From positions 1,302,001-1,366,000 of the forward strand of contig NC_063072.1 of assembly GCF_022605165.1 (NCBI RefSeq): a stretch of DNA of 64,000 nt. Direction: 5' to 3'. The position numbers were made by a program, and so were the translations under genes. This document shows positions 1 through 10,746 of the stretch, piece by piece (the first letter of the stretch is position 1; each line of letters begins with the position of its first letter). The notes beneath the pieces are model-generated. The model was given only the letters and a program-made list of their open reading frames with translations. It made no database searches and was not told the origin of the DNA. The stretch is from Purpureocillium takamizusanense (taxonomy: Eukaryota > Ascomycota > Sordariomycetes > Hypocreales > Ophiocordycipitaceae).

Positions 1-440
1 TCCTTCCAGCCCACCCCGAGCGAGGTGAGCCCCCCCCCCCCGGGGTTGGTCTCGGACTGTTGGTGGCGGTGCCGCTGGGGCTGGCGTGTGCGCAACGCGA
101 CGGCCCAGCTCTGAGCCCGCAAAGTCAACTGCTTGCCGATGGTCCGGGCTCGATCGTCGTCTCGTCGCCAACAGCAGCAGCAGCAGCGGAGTGAAGGAAG
201 GGAGGGGAGGGAGAGGGAGGAGGGGGGGTCCGGCCAGGGAAGGCGTCGCGTCTCGAGTCGGGTCGAGTGCAGGCCACCCGAGCGAGGTCTGGTGTCATCG
301 GACCCGGGAGCTTGGACGCGGCTGGAACGAGACGGCGCAGTCTCGAGTCGAGTTCGATCGTGGTGGTGGTGAGATTCCCCGAAGTGAAAAAAGACGCTCC
401 CGCGACATCTCTGACCTGGGCTTGCAAAGGGTGCTGCCCG

Positions 441-472
<32 letters not shown>

Positions 473-3400
473 CTCCTTGCACGTCCAAGGCAGGTACTAC
501 CTACCTACAGTACCTAACCCACGTTGGCAGATGAAGCGAGACGGCCGAGTGCCCTTCTAGCGGCGCCCTAGTAGCAAAGTCCCAGGGACCTTAGCATCTC
601 GTCACTCAGTAAACTTTGGCAGGAGGTTACCCTGCTCGGGTGCCGGCAGCGCGTGGTACCTGAGACGACTGGATGATATGGCGCGAGTACCTCGCTGATA
701 CCAGGCGAGAGCCGGCAGTGGCAGCTGGGCACTGCAGGCGCCGGCCTCGACCCGTCGACGGCGCCCGTGCATACGCCAACGCCCAGCAGCATGGCATGGG
801 TTCCATTGCGTCAAGTCTCTAAGTCACTTAGTACGGTACGGATACGCATCACGGAACAAAATACGTACTACATACTTATTAGTACCACTGAAGCTAAGGT
901 ATGCATCAGGCGAGGTGAGGACTCGGCACCGTTCCAGCAGCACAGGCGCCTCACCGGGCCGCAACTTATGCGCAGTACCCAGTACGGTATAGGTGCGTGC
1001 ATGCGCACTTGTTGGGTGGATTTTAACGTGCCTACCGATCGTCTCATGCCAGAAGCTATCGTGGATCCCGATCAAAAGAAGCTAAAATGTCCAAGTTGCC
1101 AAGCTCCGCAGTTCTCGTACGAGTTCCGGCGCGTACGGCCCGGGTACATCGTATCAAGTACCGAGGGACGTATGTACTATCGCAAAGATAGGTACGTACC
1201 TGAATTTTTTTTTCCCTTCTCGCCTCCGCGTTCGGATGGTGTCTTTCATCAAGCGAAATGCGGCGGCGGCGATGGGTGCGAGCGACGACGATGATGACGA
1301 TGATGATGATGATGGGCAAATTCTGACCAGATGCTTACTCCGTGCCCTTACCTCATAGTTTATTTTATCTCGAGCCGCCACTCGTAGCTGCCTGCTGGGT
1401 ACCAAGGCGAAAGTACTAAATTGCCGCGACCCAAGGTGCTACACTAACGTTAGTTCATTAGTACAGTACTTGGGCTTGCGTCTTGTCGGGCAGGTACAGT
1501 ACCTAGCAACACTGTAGGTCGGTCCCCCCCTGCTGTGCCTCGCAAGTGCCTGCGCTGCCCTCCAACAAGAAAACGGATATCTCCGCAGTCGTCTGTCCGT
1601 CCGTCCGCCGCCCCCTTCGCATCGTCTCAGACGTCTTTGTTGCCCACCAGATCGCGACATGGCTCGCACACGACATCTCGTGCCGGCCCAACCTTTGCCA
1701 CCTTCGATCCTGGGCTAGGCCCAACAAGCTCGCATGCTGGCAAGGGCAAGCCATGTGGGCTCCGGTGCTAACTTTGTAGTCCGGCGCACGCAATGATGAT
1801 CCTAGGCCCTGGCCTGGTATCTGGCCCGGCCGCAGGAGCCGCAGCACACGAGACGCATCCCAGTCGGGATGCTTCCTTGTCTCGTCCATGTCCAGCCACT
1901 CACTCACTCACTCACTCACTCCTCCTCCACTGCACTGCACTGCACTGCACTGCACTGCGCCGGGCGGAGCAGCCTTGTTGACGAGCGAGCACACAGGACA
2001 CAGGACAAACGCCTCGTCCCGGCCGGCTCTGACTGACTCAAGGGCAGCAGCAGGTCCAGCTCATCAGTGCCTGCCTCGCTCCCCTCCTCTTCGCCCTATA
2101 CCCTGGTCGCTCCCTGCCTGCCTGGGCTGTCCTCGGCCGCCCGTTCGTGGTGTGCGTGCGACCTTCGAAGAATCGACGACGGACCCGCAGGTCAAAGTTG
2201 GCGCGAGTGAGTGGGAGCGGACAGAAAGCCGCCAATGGACGGGCCAGCGCCTCCCGTCATTTCGTCGCACGCACCCACTTGTCGCTGTTCTCGTCGGTTT
2301 TACTGCCCTCGTCGCCCTGAGAGCTCGTGCCGCACAAAGTCCTAACGTAGTTACTTGGTAGCTTGGGTTTTCAGCAGGTGTTGCCCCGCCCGCCGCTTGA
2401 TCAGCCGTTCAGCCTCTCGCTGTTGGAACCAACACTCGACGCCCGCGACTTTCTGAGACTCTTGGGCATCTTGCAGCGACTAGGCGCGGCATGCAAGCAT
2501 CATGGTCCGCCCAGTCCGACGTAGCATGCGGCACCGACTGCTAGTACGTACGTGGACGACGGCTTCATCCGTTTGCCTCGCACCACGAGTGGTCAATCTG
2601 GGGTGTCGAGCCATTGATGCAATGCGTCATCTCCACGAGTCAGGGCGTTTAGTTGGGGGCCGGTCCCGGCGGCGCAAAGGATGGATGGGCAGATGGGTAA
2701 AACCGACCTGCTGCTACTATCCACCCCCCTCCGCGGTCCCACATCACCAACGCTTTGAGGAACACAGGGACGTTCCAGCGGCCAGGACGGCGGGCTGGCG
2801 GTTGGCCCGTTGTATTTTGTGCCACTGGTCCGCCCGCGGTCGATCTGCGATTTCACCGTGCGGGTGGGCTCCCTTGCCGAGCAAAACGAGATTCCGACAT
2901 TTCCTCATGGCGGACGGAGCATACGAAAGTTACTACGTACGCCCATTTGTACGAAGTACAAACGTACGACCCCACAGTCAGTCATCAGTTGGGCAATACA
3001 CCCGAGCAGTCAATTCGGGGAAAGCTGAGTGACAAGACAGGGGACAGAGAGACAGCGACACCAGACCAGCTCGCACCAACAGACGACACACAAGATCAGC
3101 GGTTGTCGTGGTCTCGATACGCAGCCTACTTGTACATCAACTTGTTGCTGCTCTTCCCCGACTTTGTGTGAGATTTGAATTTGCTGTGCCCGACGATCAG
3201 GCATCGTTGGACAGTGGCCAACGGACGATCCCTCATACCCTATGATGGATGCCGTGTGCATACTACCTACCAAGTACGTATGGCGGACGGACTTGATCGC
3301 CGCCGCCGCGCAAGCGTTGCCGCTTCTAAAACGGCCCAGGCTCGGCTTCCAAGTCGTGGACAAGTTGTGAGCTACCCTACCATGAGTTACCTGGCAGATC

Positions 3401-4991
3401 CAATGGTCCCTTGGATGTATGGGGCCCATGCGTCGGGGCCGAGGAGAACTCCCAGAAGGATCCGCACAGGGATGTGCCATTGGAACCATGACGTGAAATG
3501 GGCTCCGATACGCTTCGGTCGACGCGGCTCCGTGTTGGTTGGGCAGGTCGGGCCAGACAGATGCGCATCTGGAGGTCAATCAGCACAGCTTGACCAGGGG
3601 GGCTGTTATGCGCACCAAGACGGGCGCCGGATCCGAAGTCGGTCGCAAAGCCACATCCAGCCGCAAGCCCTGCTGCACCACGCCAATCTGGGTGCCCCAG
3701 CTTGCACCAATTTGGTAGGTCGACGGGCTCGCGGCAGCCTTGCAGGGCTACTGACTAAAAGCCTGCCTTCTCTGACCGTGCCGCCGCCGCCGTCAACTAC
3801 TACTACTAGCACCGACGAGGCATCAAATCGCGACGGGACGCTGCGCCTCGCCGTCGCGCACTGGGTCGGGTCACCCGCGCACGTCGACTTACACGCGCGT
3901 TCGTCACAGCCTCCGTAGGCTATCAGCCTACCAGTTGCGACGGGCGTGAGCAATAGTGATGGAAACCCACATATGAGCATAGGTTGCAGGCTGTGTCAAA
4001 GGCGGCACGGCAGGCAAAACATTCCCCTGAGGACAATGGCTGCGTCGGTCGGCCTGCGCGACATTCCACATCTGGGCATGGGGATTCAGAGCAGTCTTAC
4101 TTTCCCCTCGCTGCTCCTACTTTGCATGTTAGTAGTACGTAGTAGTACTCCTATGTACAAGCACTCCATCTGCCGTGCCGGCGGTGGCTCTGTGCCGGCA
4201 GCTCATTTCGTCAACACCGACATCCTTGCCCTAATAAGCCCCCCCCCCCCCCCCCCGGCTGGACGTACGAACTGTTTCGAGCTGAGGGGCGGTGACAAGG
4301 GGACGAGGGAGACGGCAGGGCAAAGAAGGACGCAAATGCCAAGGCTCTCAATCCTGGCGCATCCCCCCCAACCCCCTGCTTAGGGTCACCGCAGCATCAC
4401 ATCGACACGCAATGTGCGGAGTCCATGTAAACGAAGAGCCGAGTGTTATTGACTACTACTCCTTAAGGTCGCCCAGCGTCAACTTTTTATTTTGCAGGGC
4501 CATGCATGCAGTGAGTTTACCAAAAGTCACACACGTGTCTGTCAGTCGGCTTCCCTCCGAGCGCTCAACGGAGCGTGCGGGACCGGCCACAACCACACTG
4601 CGTTTGCGAGTGCACTGATTTGGAGGAACGGTCGGCGAGGCGTGTACCTGCTGTGTAAGTCCTTTTACTTCTGACTAGGTACTATTACTTCGTGCACCTC
4701 TTGCTAAGGCGAGCTGCCGACGAAGGCGTAATTGGTGTAATACTGCTGCTGCTGCTGCTGCCGCTGCTGCTACTCTGTATAATGCTCCCACACACAGACA
4801 GTTTCACACGAGAATTGCCAAACCCGTTGTGACCCTTTTGCTGAGCCCATCAAAATTTGTACGTACGCATACGCTCATCCCCACTCTCAAAACGACTCAG
4901 CCTTGTCCTCATCCTTGCGCGGCGTGTTTGGCCCTCACCGCGCCGTGTTCGCCGACACCCTCGGCCCGCGGGCCGGGGGCCAAAACTACAT
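1..4991. other. gene-poor intergenic region with microsatellites
   Basis: I recognise no protein or RNA gene here. Open frames exist on both strands but show no conserved domain and look like chance frames in GC-rich DNA. The stretch holds many simple repeats: (CAG)n near 170-186, (TGCC)n at 441-473, (GAT)n near 1283-1314, (CACT)n at 1897-1920, (CACTG)n at 1928-1958, a C-run near 4237-4257 and (CTG)n at 4743-4771. Short GTAC/TAGGTA-type motifs recur. The last few hundred bases are the 3' flank of the minus-strand TCF25 gene. Confidence 0.6.
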
Positions 4992-7390
4992 TCATCTGTC
5001 GCGAGCCTGGCCCGTCGCATCAGCGTCGCCATCATCGCCCGTTGGCCAAGCCCCCGGGAGGTAGTCCCCCGCGCCTTGTTGTTGTTGTTGTTGTTGACTT
5101 GATGACCGCTGCTCCGTCGGTGAAGACTCGCCACCATCGTCCCTGCTGTCCGTGGCCATCTCGTCGTCGTCGTCATGGGCGGCGGCGGCCGCATCGCCTT
5201 GGTCTGCGCCCGTCTGTCGCAGACCGATCATTTCCAACAGCGTCGCCACGATGCCCGCCTCGCCGGCGCCACGGCCCCTGTGAGCCTCGATGTCCCGCAA
5301 CAGCTCTTCATCGTCAGCCTCCCTCAGAGCCCGTATCTCGTCGTCGTCGTCATCGTCGTCGCCCTGACCGAACAGGGCGTTTGCCGGCGCCGCGTTCCAG
5401 GGGGGGTTGTTTCCGGCCGCCATGATGCCCTCTATTTGCGCGAGCATTTCGGCGTCCAGGCGGGAGCCCTGCTGTTGATGCTGGGTATCGCGCCATGGCA
5501 GCTGCGTGCCCTCGCTCGTGAAGATGTTGTCCTCTTCTCGCGGCGGCAAGGGGTCAAACTCGTAATTTGGCTGGCTCTCGAGTAGCTCTCGGGGCGCGAC
5601 GGCGAGCAGAGACGTCTGGCCTTCGAGGTACGCCAACCTCGTAGGCCTGAGGCCCGGCGGGGGGTCGTCCTGCGGCATCACTGACGTGTCGACTTTCGGG
5701 AGGCTCTTGGCCACGTCCTGAAGCAGCGAAGTCGCCTGCGCGTTGTTCCACAGGTCCTTGGCCTGGTGTATATACAGCTTGACCCAAAACGACCGCGCGT
5801 TCGAGTCCGCGCTGATGCCCCAGATGGAGGGCGGCGCGTCCAGGTTGAGCTCCTGAAACAGCGCGCAGTACAGCCAGGGCAGCTGCTGAATGCCGTGCGC
5901 AAGGTCCCGACGCGCCCCGTCCACATCGCCCGCCTGAAGCTTGGCCAAGACCAGCGTCTGGCGGAGATACTCGGCGCCTCCGTCGGCGTCGTCCGTGGCT
6001 TGCGACTCGAAGAATTCTATGAGCCAACGAGATTCGTACGACCGGATGGCCAGGAGGTGTATAAAATGCTTCATGGCATAGGGGTCCCGCGGATCCATTG
6101 CGTAGAGGAGCTTTGCCCACTCCAGTGCGGTTCGATACGTGCCCTTGCGGATCAGGCTCTTGAGGAAATGGTACCCTGCGAGCCAGAACTGGCGGTTCTC
6201 CGGGCGGCGGAAGTCGAGTCGGGCTCGGCCGTGTTCAACGTCCTGCCGGAATGTCGACATCGTCACCCTTCCGAACGTGAAGAGGGCGCGCTCGCATAGC
6301 TCTCCTGCCAGAGCCATGTTCTGGTCCTGCTTAGCCACGCTGCTTACTTGCAGCAATGTCGACACGTGGTAGGCTAGCTCGCAGGTCGAGATGTCAGCGT
6401 CTAGGTCGTAAGGGGGCCCCCTGATGCCCTCCTCAAAGGAGTCATAGAAGGGGTGCAAGGCTAGGATCTCAACTCACGCGCTCGGCCGAGCAAATGCACC
6501 ATACGCATCGGGTCTCCAATCTGCACGCTGGCGAAGAACAGGGCCTGCATATCGGCGTACTCTTTGTCGTGGACGTAGGCATACTCAGTGGACCCATCGG
6601 CGCCGGCGCCCGCGTTGCCGATCTGCTTCATGGTCAGGCCGCCAGCAGTCCGGCGCGGCCAGTGTTCCCGCCCCTGCACGAATATGTTGCGGCGCAGGGA
6701 CACCTCGGGCAGCTTGGGGGCTCCTGGCGGCGCCCGCAGGAACGTCTCGAGGTCGACCTGTTGGTTGACCGGCCCGCGCGTCCTCCTACGGTGAGCGCTC
6801 TCCTGCTGCTGTTGCTGCTCCTCGGCGTTGGCTGACTCGATGACATCACGACCGAATAGGTTCCGCATCTCGTTGACGGGCCGCAGGTGGTAGGTGTTGA
6901 TGCTTAGCAACTCATTGAGGCGCGTCGTGCTTCCACGGCCCCCCGGAGCGTCCGCCTCCGTTACCGCACTAGAAGCAGCACCCTTCGCAAGCCCTAAGTC
7001 TTTCATAGCCTTGTCGATTTCATCCTCGTCGGCTTCGGGAGCATCCGCAGGGACCGTTTCGGCGGCCCTGCTCTTCTTCTTCTTTTTCTTCTTTTTGCTC
7101 TTCTTCGAGCTTGTCTGGGGCTGCGCCTGGGTCAACTCCCGCCGCTTCATCTCGCCGCCCTCGTTGAAATCGTCTTCTCCATCGTCGTTGGCGGCGGCGG
7201 CGGCGTCGTCATCATCCTGGTCCTCGTCCTCACCACCTAGCGCGGCAAACAGGTTTGGCCGGGACTTGACGGGCGACACCGCGGGCCCAATGTCCTCACC
7301 CTCGTCCGAGCTCTGTTCCTGGTCTTCAAGCGCCCTCGCCTTCTCGAGCTCGCGCTGCTGCTGGAGCTTGCGCAGCTGTCTGCTCGACAT
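4992..7390 (-). CDS. TCF25: TCF25/Rqc1 family protein, ribosome quality control subunit
   Basis: Homologue of human TCF25 (Nulp1) and yeast Rqc1, the ribosome-associated quality control factor that acts with the Ltn1 ubiquitin ligase on stalled 60S subunits. Coding exons are 7390-6478 and 6373-4992. The 104-nt intron 6477-6374 has donor GTGAGT, a GCTGAC branch site and acceptor CTAG. Splicing restores the conserved block LLGRAPYHVSTLLQVS, matching the family's PYHxxxLLQ signature. The N-terminus starts MSSRQLRKLQ, followed by acidic runs and a lysine-rich tract. The central TCF25 domain includes DFRRPENRQFW and LLYAMDPRDPY; FDPLPP lies further on. The C-terminus is low complexity, with Asp, Ala and Gln runs; the Gln run is encoded by the TTG/CAA repeat near 5080-5098. 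About 764 residues. The family assignment is firm; the exact C-terminal limit depends on there being no further intron. Confidence 0.9.
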
Positions 7391-8493
7391 GGTGGCGTGC
7401 GGTGAATTGCCTCCCCGGAACCTGAGATGATGCCCAGTGACGTCGCCGTTGCCTTGGATATGCTAGCTTTCGTGCGCGGCGTCAATGGTGATCAGGTTGC
7501 ATCCGTCGGATTTGTTAGGAGAAAATGATCGCAGAAGGATTGCGCTGCGGCCGGGGATGAGATGGAGCATGAGAGATTGCGTGGAATGTGCTGAACTCTG
7601 AGCTTGGTGAGGCAGTGAGTGGTGCTCTGCGTCACACCGGGGCGACAGAGCCATTACATTACATATGTGGGGCAGAACCTGAAAAAATGTCGACTGTCAA
7701 ACGTCAACCATCTTTCCAGCTCTGCAGCTGTCGCCGCCCTTTGTTCGCAGTCCGTTACGCATATGAATCCTGATGAGGCCCGGTTGCCCTAAATGTAGTA
7801 TTTGCATCGGTCATTGTTTCTCCCTTTCATGCGACTACCCAATCAACATCGGACACCTATCAACCACAAAGACTATATCCGTTGACGAGTCTACGAAGTA
7901 CGCTTCACAAGCTACAGTTGACTGGCACAATCAGCCACGGTGAGTTAGTTGCCTTGATGAAAACTGTATTTTCGTCCGAGGGCAGCCATATCGCCACCGG
8001 CATCAAGCAAAAAAACTAGGCCCATTTCTCAAGCCGCATGCGGCGTCGAGTTTACAGTCCTCGCTTGGCCTTTTCTTATAGGCTTCTTTCCGCATTGCCC
8101 ACGCTGTTCGCCGATAACCATTCCCGCCACCGATGCGAGTCCGCCATCCGAGTATTCATATTCACATTAAGGCAGCTTCCACTTGATTCGTAATCCAAAC
8201 TCCTGGGCCTTGGTTTCGTTCCATAACCGGCAAAACCATCGCTCCGATGTTCCGCTGAGTCCGCTGAAAAAGCAGGAGTATTCGCATCCCTTACTCGCTC
8301 CCACAAGCAGATTTTGAAGAACCAAATCGTCCCGAAAGAAGAGGGAGTGTTGTTACATCGTCGTAAAGGGATAAAAATGCAATTCTCCCGTCGAAAGGTA
8401 TTGATGAGCCCTCAACTGGGGCCTGTTGCGGCAGTCATCCAGCTGCCACCCTACCCTGAATTGCCTCCAACGATATCGATAAGTCGGTTGGAT
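7391..8493. other. intergenic region between TCF25 and SCD6
   Basis: Contains the upstream region of TCF25 and the 3' flank of SCD6, both on the minus strand. I see no convincing gene. Short frames at 7588-7773 and 8076-8306 have no recognisable features. Confidence 0.6.
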
Positions 8494-10436
8494 CTACTGG
8501 TCGGGTGCCCCAGATTGGTACTGCGGTCGGCCCCCTCCACGGCCGCCACGTCCAAATCCGCGACCACGGCCACGCCCGCGTCCGCGTCCACGATAGTTGC
8601 GGTATCCGCCGTCAACACTACCTTGGCCGAAAGTCTCCATGTTCTTGCGCTGCTCCTCGCCGCGCCACTCTCGGCCTCCGGGCTTCTGGCCTCCATTCTC
8701 GGCTCTGTCCTTGGCTTCGCTCGAAATATTGTCGAAAAATGACCTGGATTTGTTATAGGCCACGGGAACGCTACCGTCGGCGAGCTCGGTTTCAGGAGCC
8801 TCGATTACGGGCTCAGTAGGTTGTTCCGTCAAAGGGGATCCAGCAATTGCTTCCTTTGCAATGTCTTGCTTGTTAAATTTGGCATTGGCTTGCGCGAAAT
8901 CGAAATCCGAATCAGGAACATCGATCTTTTGCGTGCCGTGACGGCCACCACGACCTCGAGGACGCGGGTTGGAAGCAGCTGCTCCTCTCCCGGCGTTCAC
9001 CCTCATCTCGTTGACCTTGTTCGTCAAGTTGTCCATGGCCGTGCCGCTCGTGTTGCCAAGCTGTGCCATGGCCACAGCGACGGCGGCTCGTGCCGCGCTG
9101 GTAGCGTCCTCAACACTGTTTTGTCCACCCGTCACGGTTGTCTTCACCGTGGTGGGTGCTGTCTTGCCAGCTGTGGGAAGTTGGAAAGGCTTCACAGCCG
9201 TGCCCGAGAGGGGTAACACTGGGTTCACGCGGTTGTTTCGTGGGCCAGCAGGAACAGGCTTGGACGCCTCCGCGCTGACGGTAGATCCGTTCGCCTTCAA
9301 TGTGTTGGCAGCAGCCTTGACTTCCGCAACGGATGGCTTCGACTCGACGGGTAGGCTCGGGGCATTGGAAGGCTGACGAGCCGTCTGAGCCAGTGATTTC
9401 GGCTCAGTCGCAGGGACAGCTGGGCCCTGCTGCCCTGCTGGTTTGGATCTGTCCACACCAGGGCCCTGGGGGCCGCCCTTTTGTTCCTGGGCCGGGCCGG
9501 CGGGAGGACCTTGACGCTGGTTCAGCGCATCAGGGCCTGGGGGCCCGCCAGGGCCAGGCGGGAAGGGATGATTGTTCCACGGTCCAGGGCCACCAGGAGG
9601 AAAGGCTTGTCCGGGTGGGAACCAGCCCGGTGGTGGCGGGTATGGCATGTTGCCAAAAGCAGGGCCCGGTATGGGGCCCGGTCCACCTCCACGGCCCCAG
9701 GAGCCAGGAGGTCCTGGAGGAGGCGGGCCTCCGTAGAAGTTGTTCGGCGGATAGGGTTGCTGAAAGCCAGCGGGAGGAGCACCTTGGTTTGGTGGGGCGG
9801 CATCGCGAGTGCGGGCCTATGGAACATCCATCAGCATAAAGCTCGGGGTAATATTGTCAAGCGAGTATGTTCGACAGCAAGATGCCCTTCAGTATCAGAA
9901 GGAAGGCAACGGAAATCTCGACATGGTATGTTTGCGCATTCCGACAACAGTGTGTTTTACATCCGAAATAGTTCATCATTGTGAAGGGCGGGGCACGAAA
10001 TACTCGGGTAGGCAGACTTACTCCAACAATGGCAGGGTCGTCGGGCATGGCGGGAGGCGCCTTGTTCTCCTTGATGCTGGGGTGTTCCTCGATGCGGAGA
10101 TCCTTCACATCGCTGCCACGGAACACGATGTACTCGTAGACCTGGTCTGAGGGGGAGATCTCCTCCTCGGGCCGGCCACGACGACCCTCAGTTCCGAACG
10201 ATCGGACATTTTCAAGCGAAACTGTGGACTCGTCTGAATTTATCTCGTGGAGTGTGCCAACATAGCTGCGGGACCGGTCAGATGGGTTTCGATCTCAGCG
10301 TTGGAACATGGCGATGACATACCGGATGTCGCTCTTGGAAATAAGCGAGATGCGTGACCTGCGAAAATCAAGGGGCGTTAGATTGGACCAGTTGCATGAT
10401 GAGGAGTTGCTGTTCGTACCCGAGAAATTCTGACAT
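8494..10436 (-). CDS. SCD6: Scd6/LSM14 P-body protein (LSm, FDF, RGG)
   Basis: RNA-binding translational repressor and decapping activator of P-bodies and stress granules (yeast Scd6, fission yeast Sum2, human LSM14). Four exons: 10436-10420, 10358-10323, 10265-10022 and 9816-8494. They are joined across GTACGA/GCAG, GTATGT/GCAG and GTAAGT/ATAG introns, the last 205 nt long. About 539 residues. The N-terminal LSm domain (SRISLISKSDIRYVGTLHEI, then SLENVRSFGTEGRR) is spread over exons 1-3. A Pro/Gly-rich linker follows. The FDF box (DSDFDFAQANAKFNK), FFD box (SRSFFDNISSEAKDR) and TFG box (NMETFGQG) are all present, and the protein ends in an RGRGRG-type RGG tail. The first coding exon is only 17 nt. 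The start is supported by the family N-terminus MSEFLGSRISL. The RIP-mutated retroelement island begins a few hundred bases upstream of its start codon. Confidence 0.93.
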
Positions 10437-10746
10437 CTGGGCCGTGATGCCACGTCGAGCACGCAGCAAGCTGTCAGGGGAAGGATCGGAGAAGTCGCAG
10501 GGGAGATTTAGAATGAGTATGCAATAGCACGAGGCTAGGAATGAGTTAAAGTTCGAATGCTGTCGACTGCGGCGGCGGAGGGAGGTGGTCAATGTGGGAG
10601 GGAGAAGGAGTGGTGTGAGGGAAAGATTTGCGAGACCTGGAGCGCAGAGGCTGGAGCTCATTTCTGAAGCCCTTCTTCACTCGGCCATCGTGTGCGGTAG
10701 CGGCTGTTTATCGGACTATTCTCGGCTAGCCATAGCCGGTTCCAAC
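10437..10746. promoter_or_regulatory. SCD6 upstream region, abutting the LINE
   Basis: This roughly 310-bp segment between the SCD6 start codon and the first recognisable LINE coding sequence must hold the 5' leader and proximal promoter of SCD6. It is not RIP-mutated, since CA and TG dinucleotides are normal here. I see no specific binding site. The true 5' boundary of the LINE within or near this segment was not located. Confidence 0.4.

Noticed and set aside
3175..3918. 247-codon plus-strand frame
   Set aside because: It has no motif, an irregular composition, and overlaps equally long frames on the opposite strand; typical of chance frames in GC-rich DNA.
4237..4257. Long C-runs here and near 31-42 and 58300-58313 as possible functional G-quadruplexes
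   Set aside because: Single homopolymer runs without the spacing of a designed quadruplex; treated as simple repeats.
6374..6477. Reading the TCF25 segment as coding (the frame is open from 6458)
   Set aside because: Donor, branch site and acceptor are all canonical, and only splicing rejoins the conserved PYHVSTLLQ block in frame.
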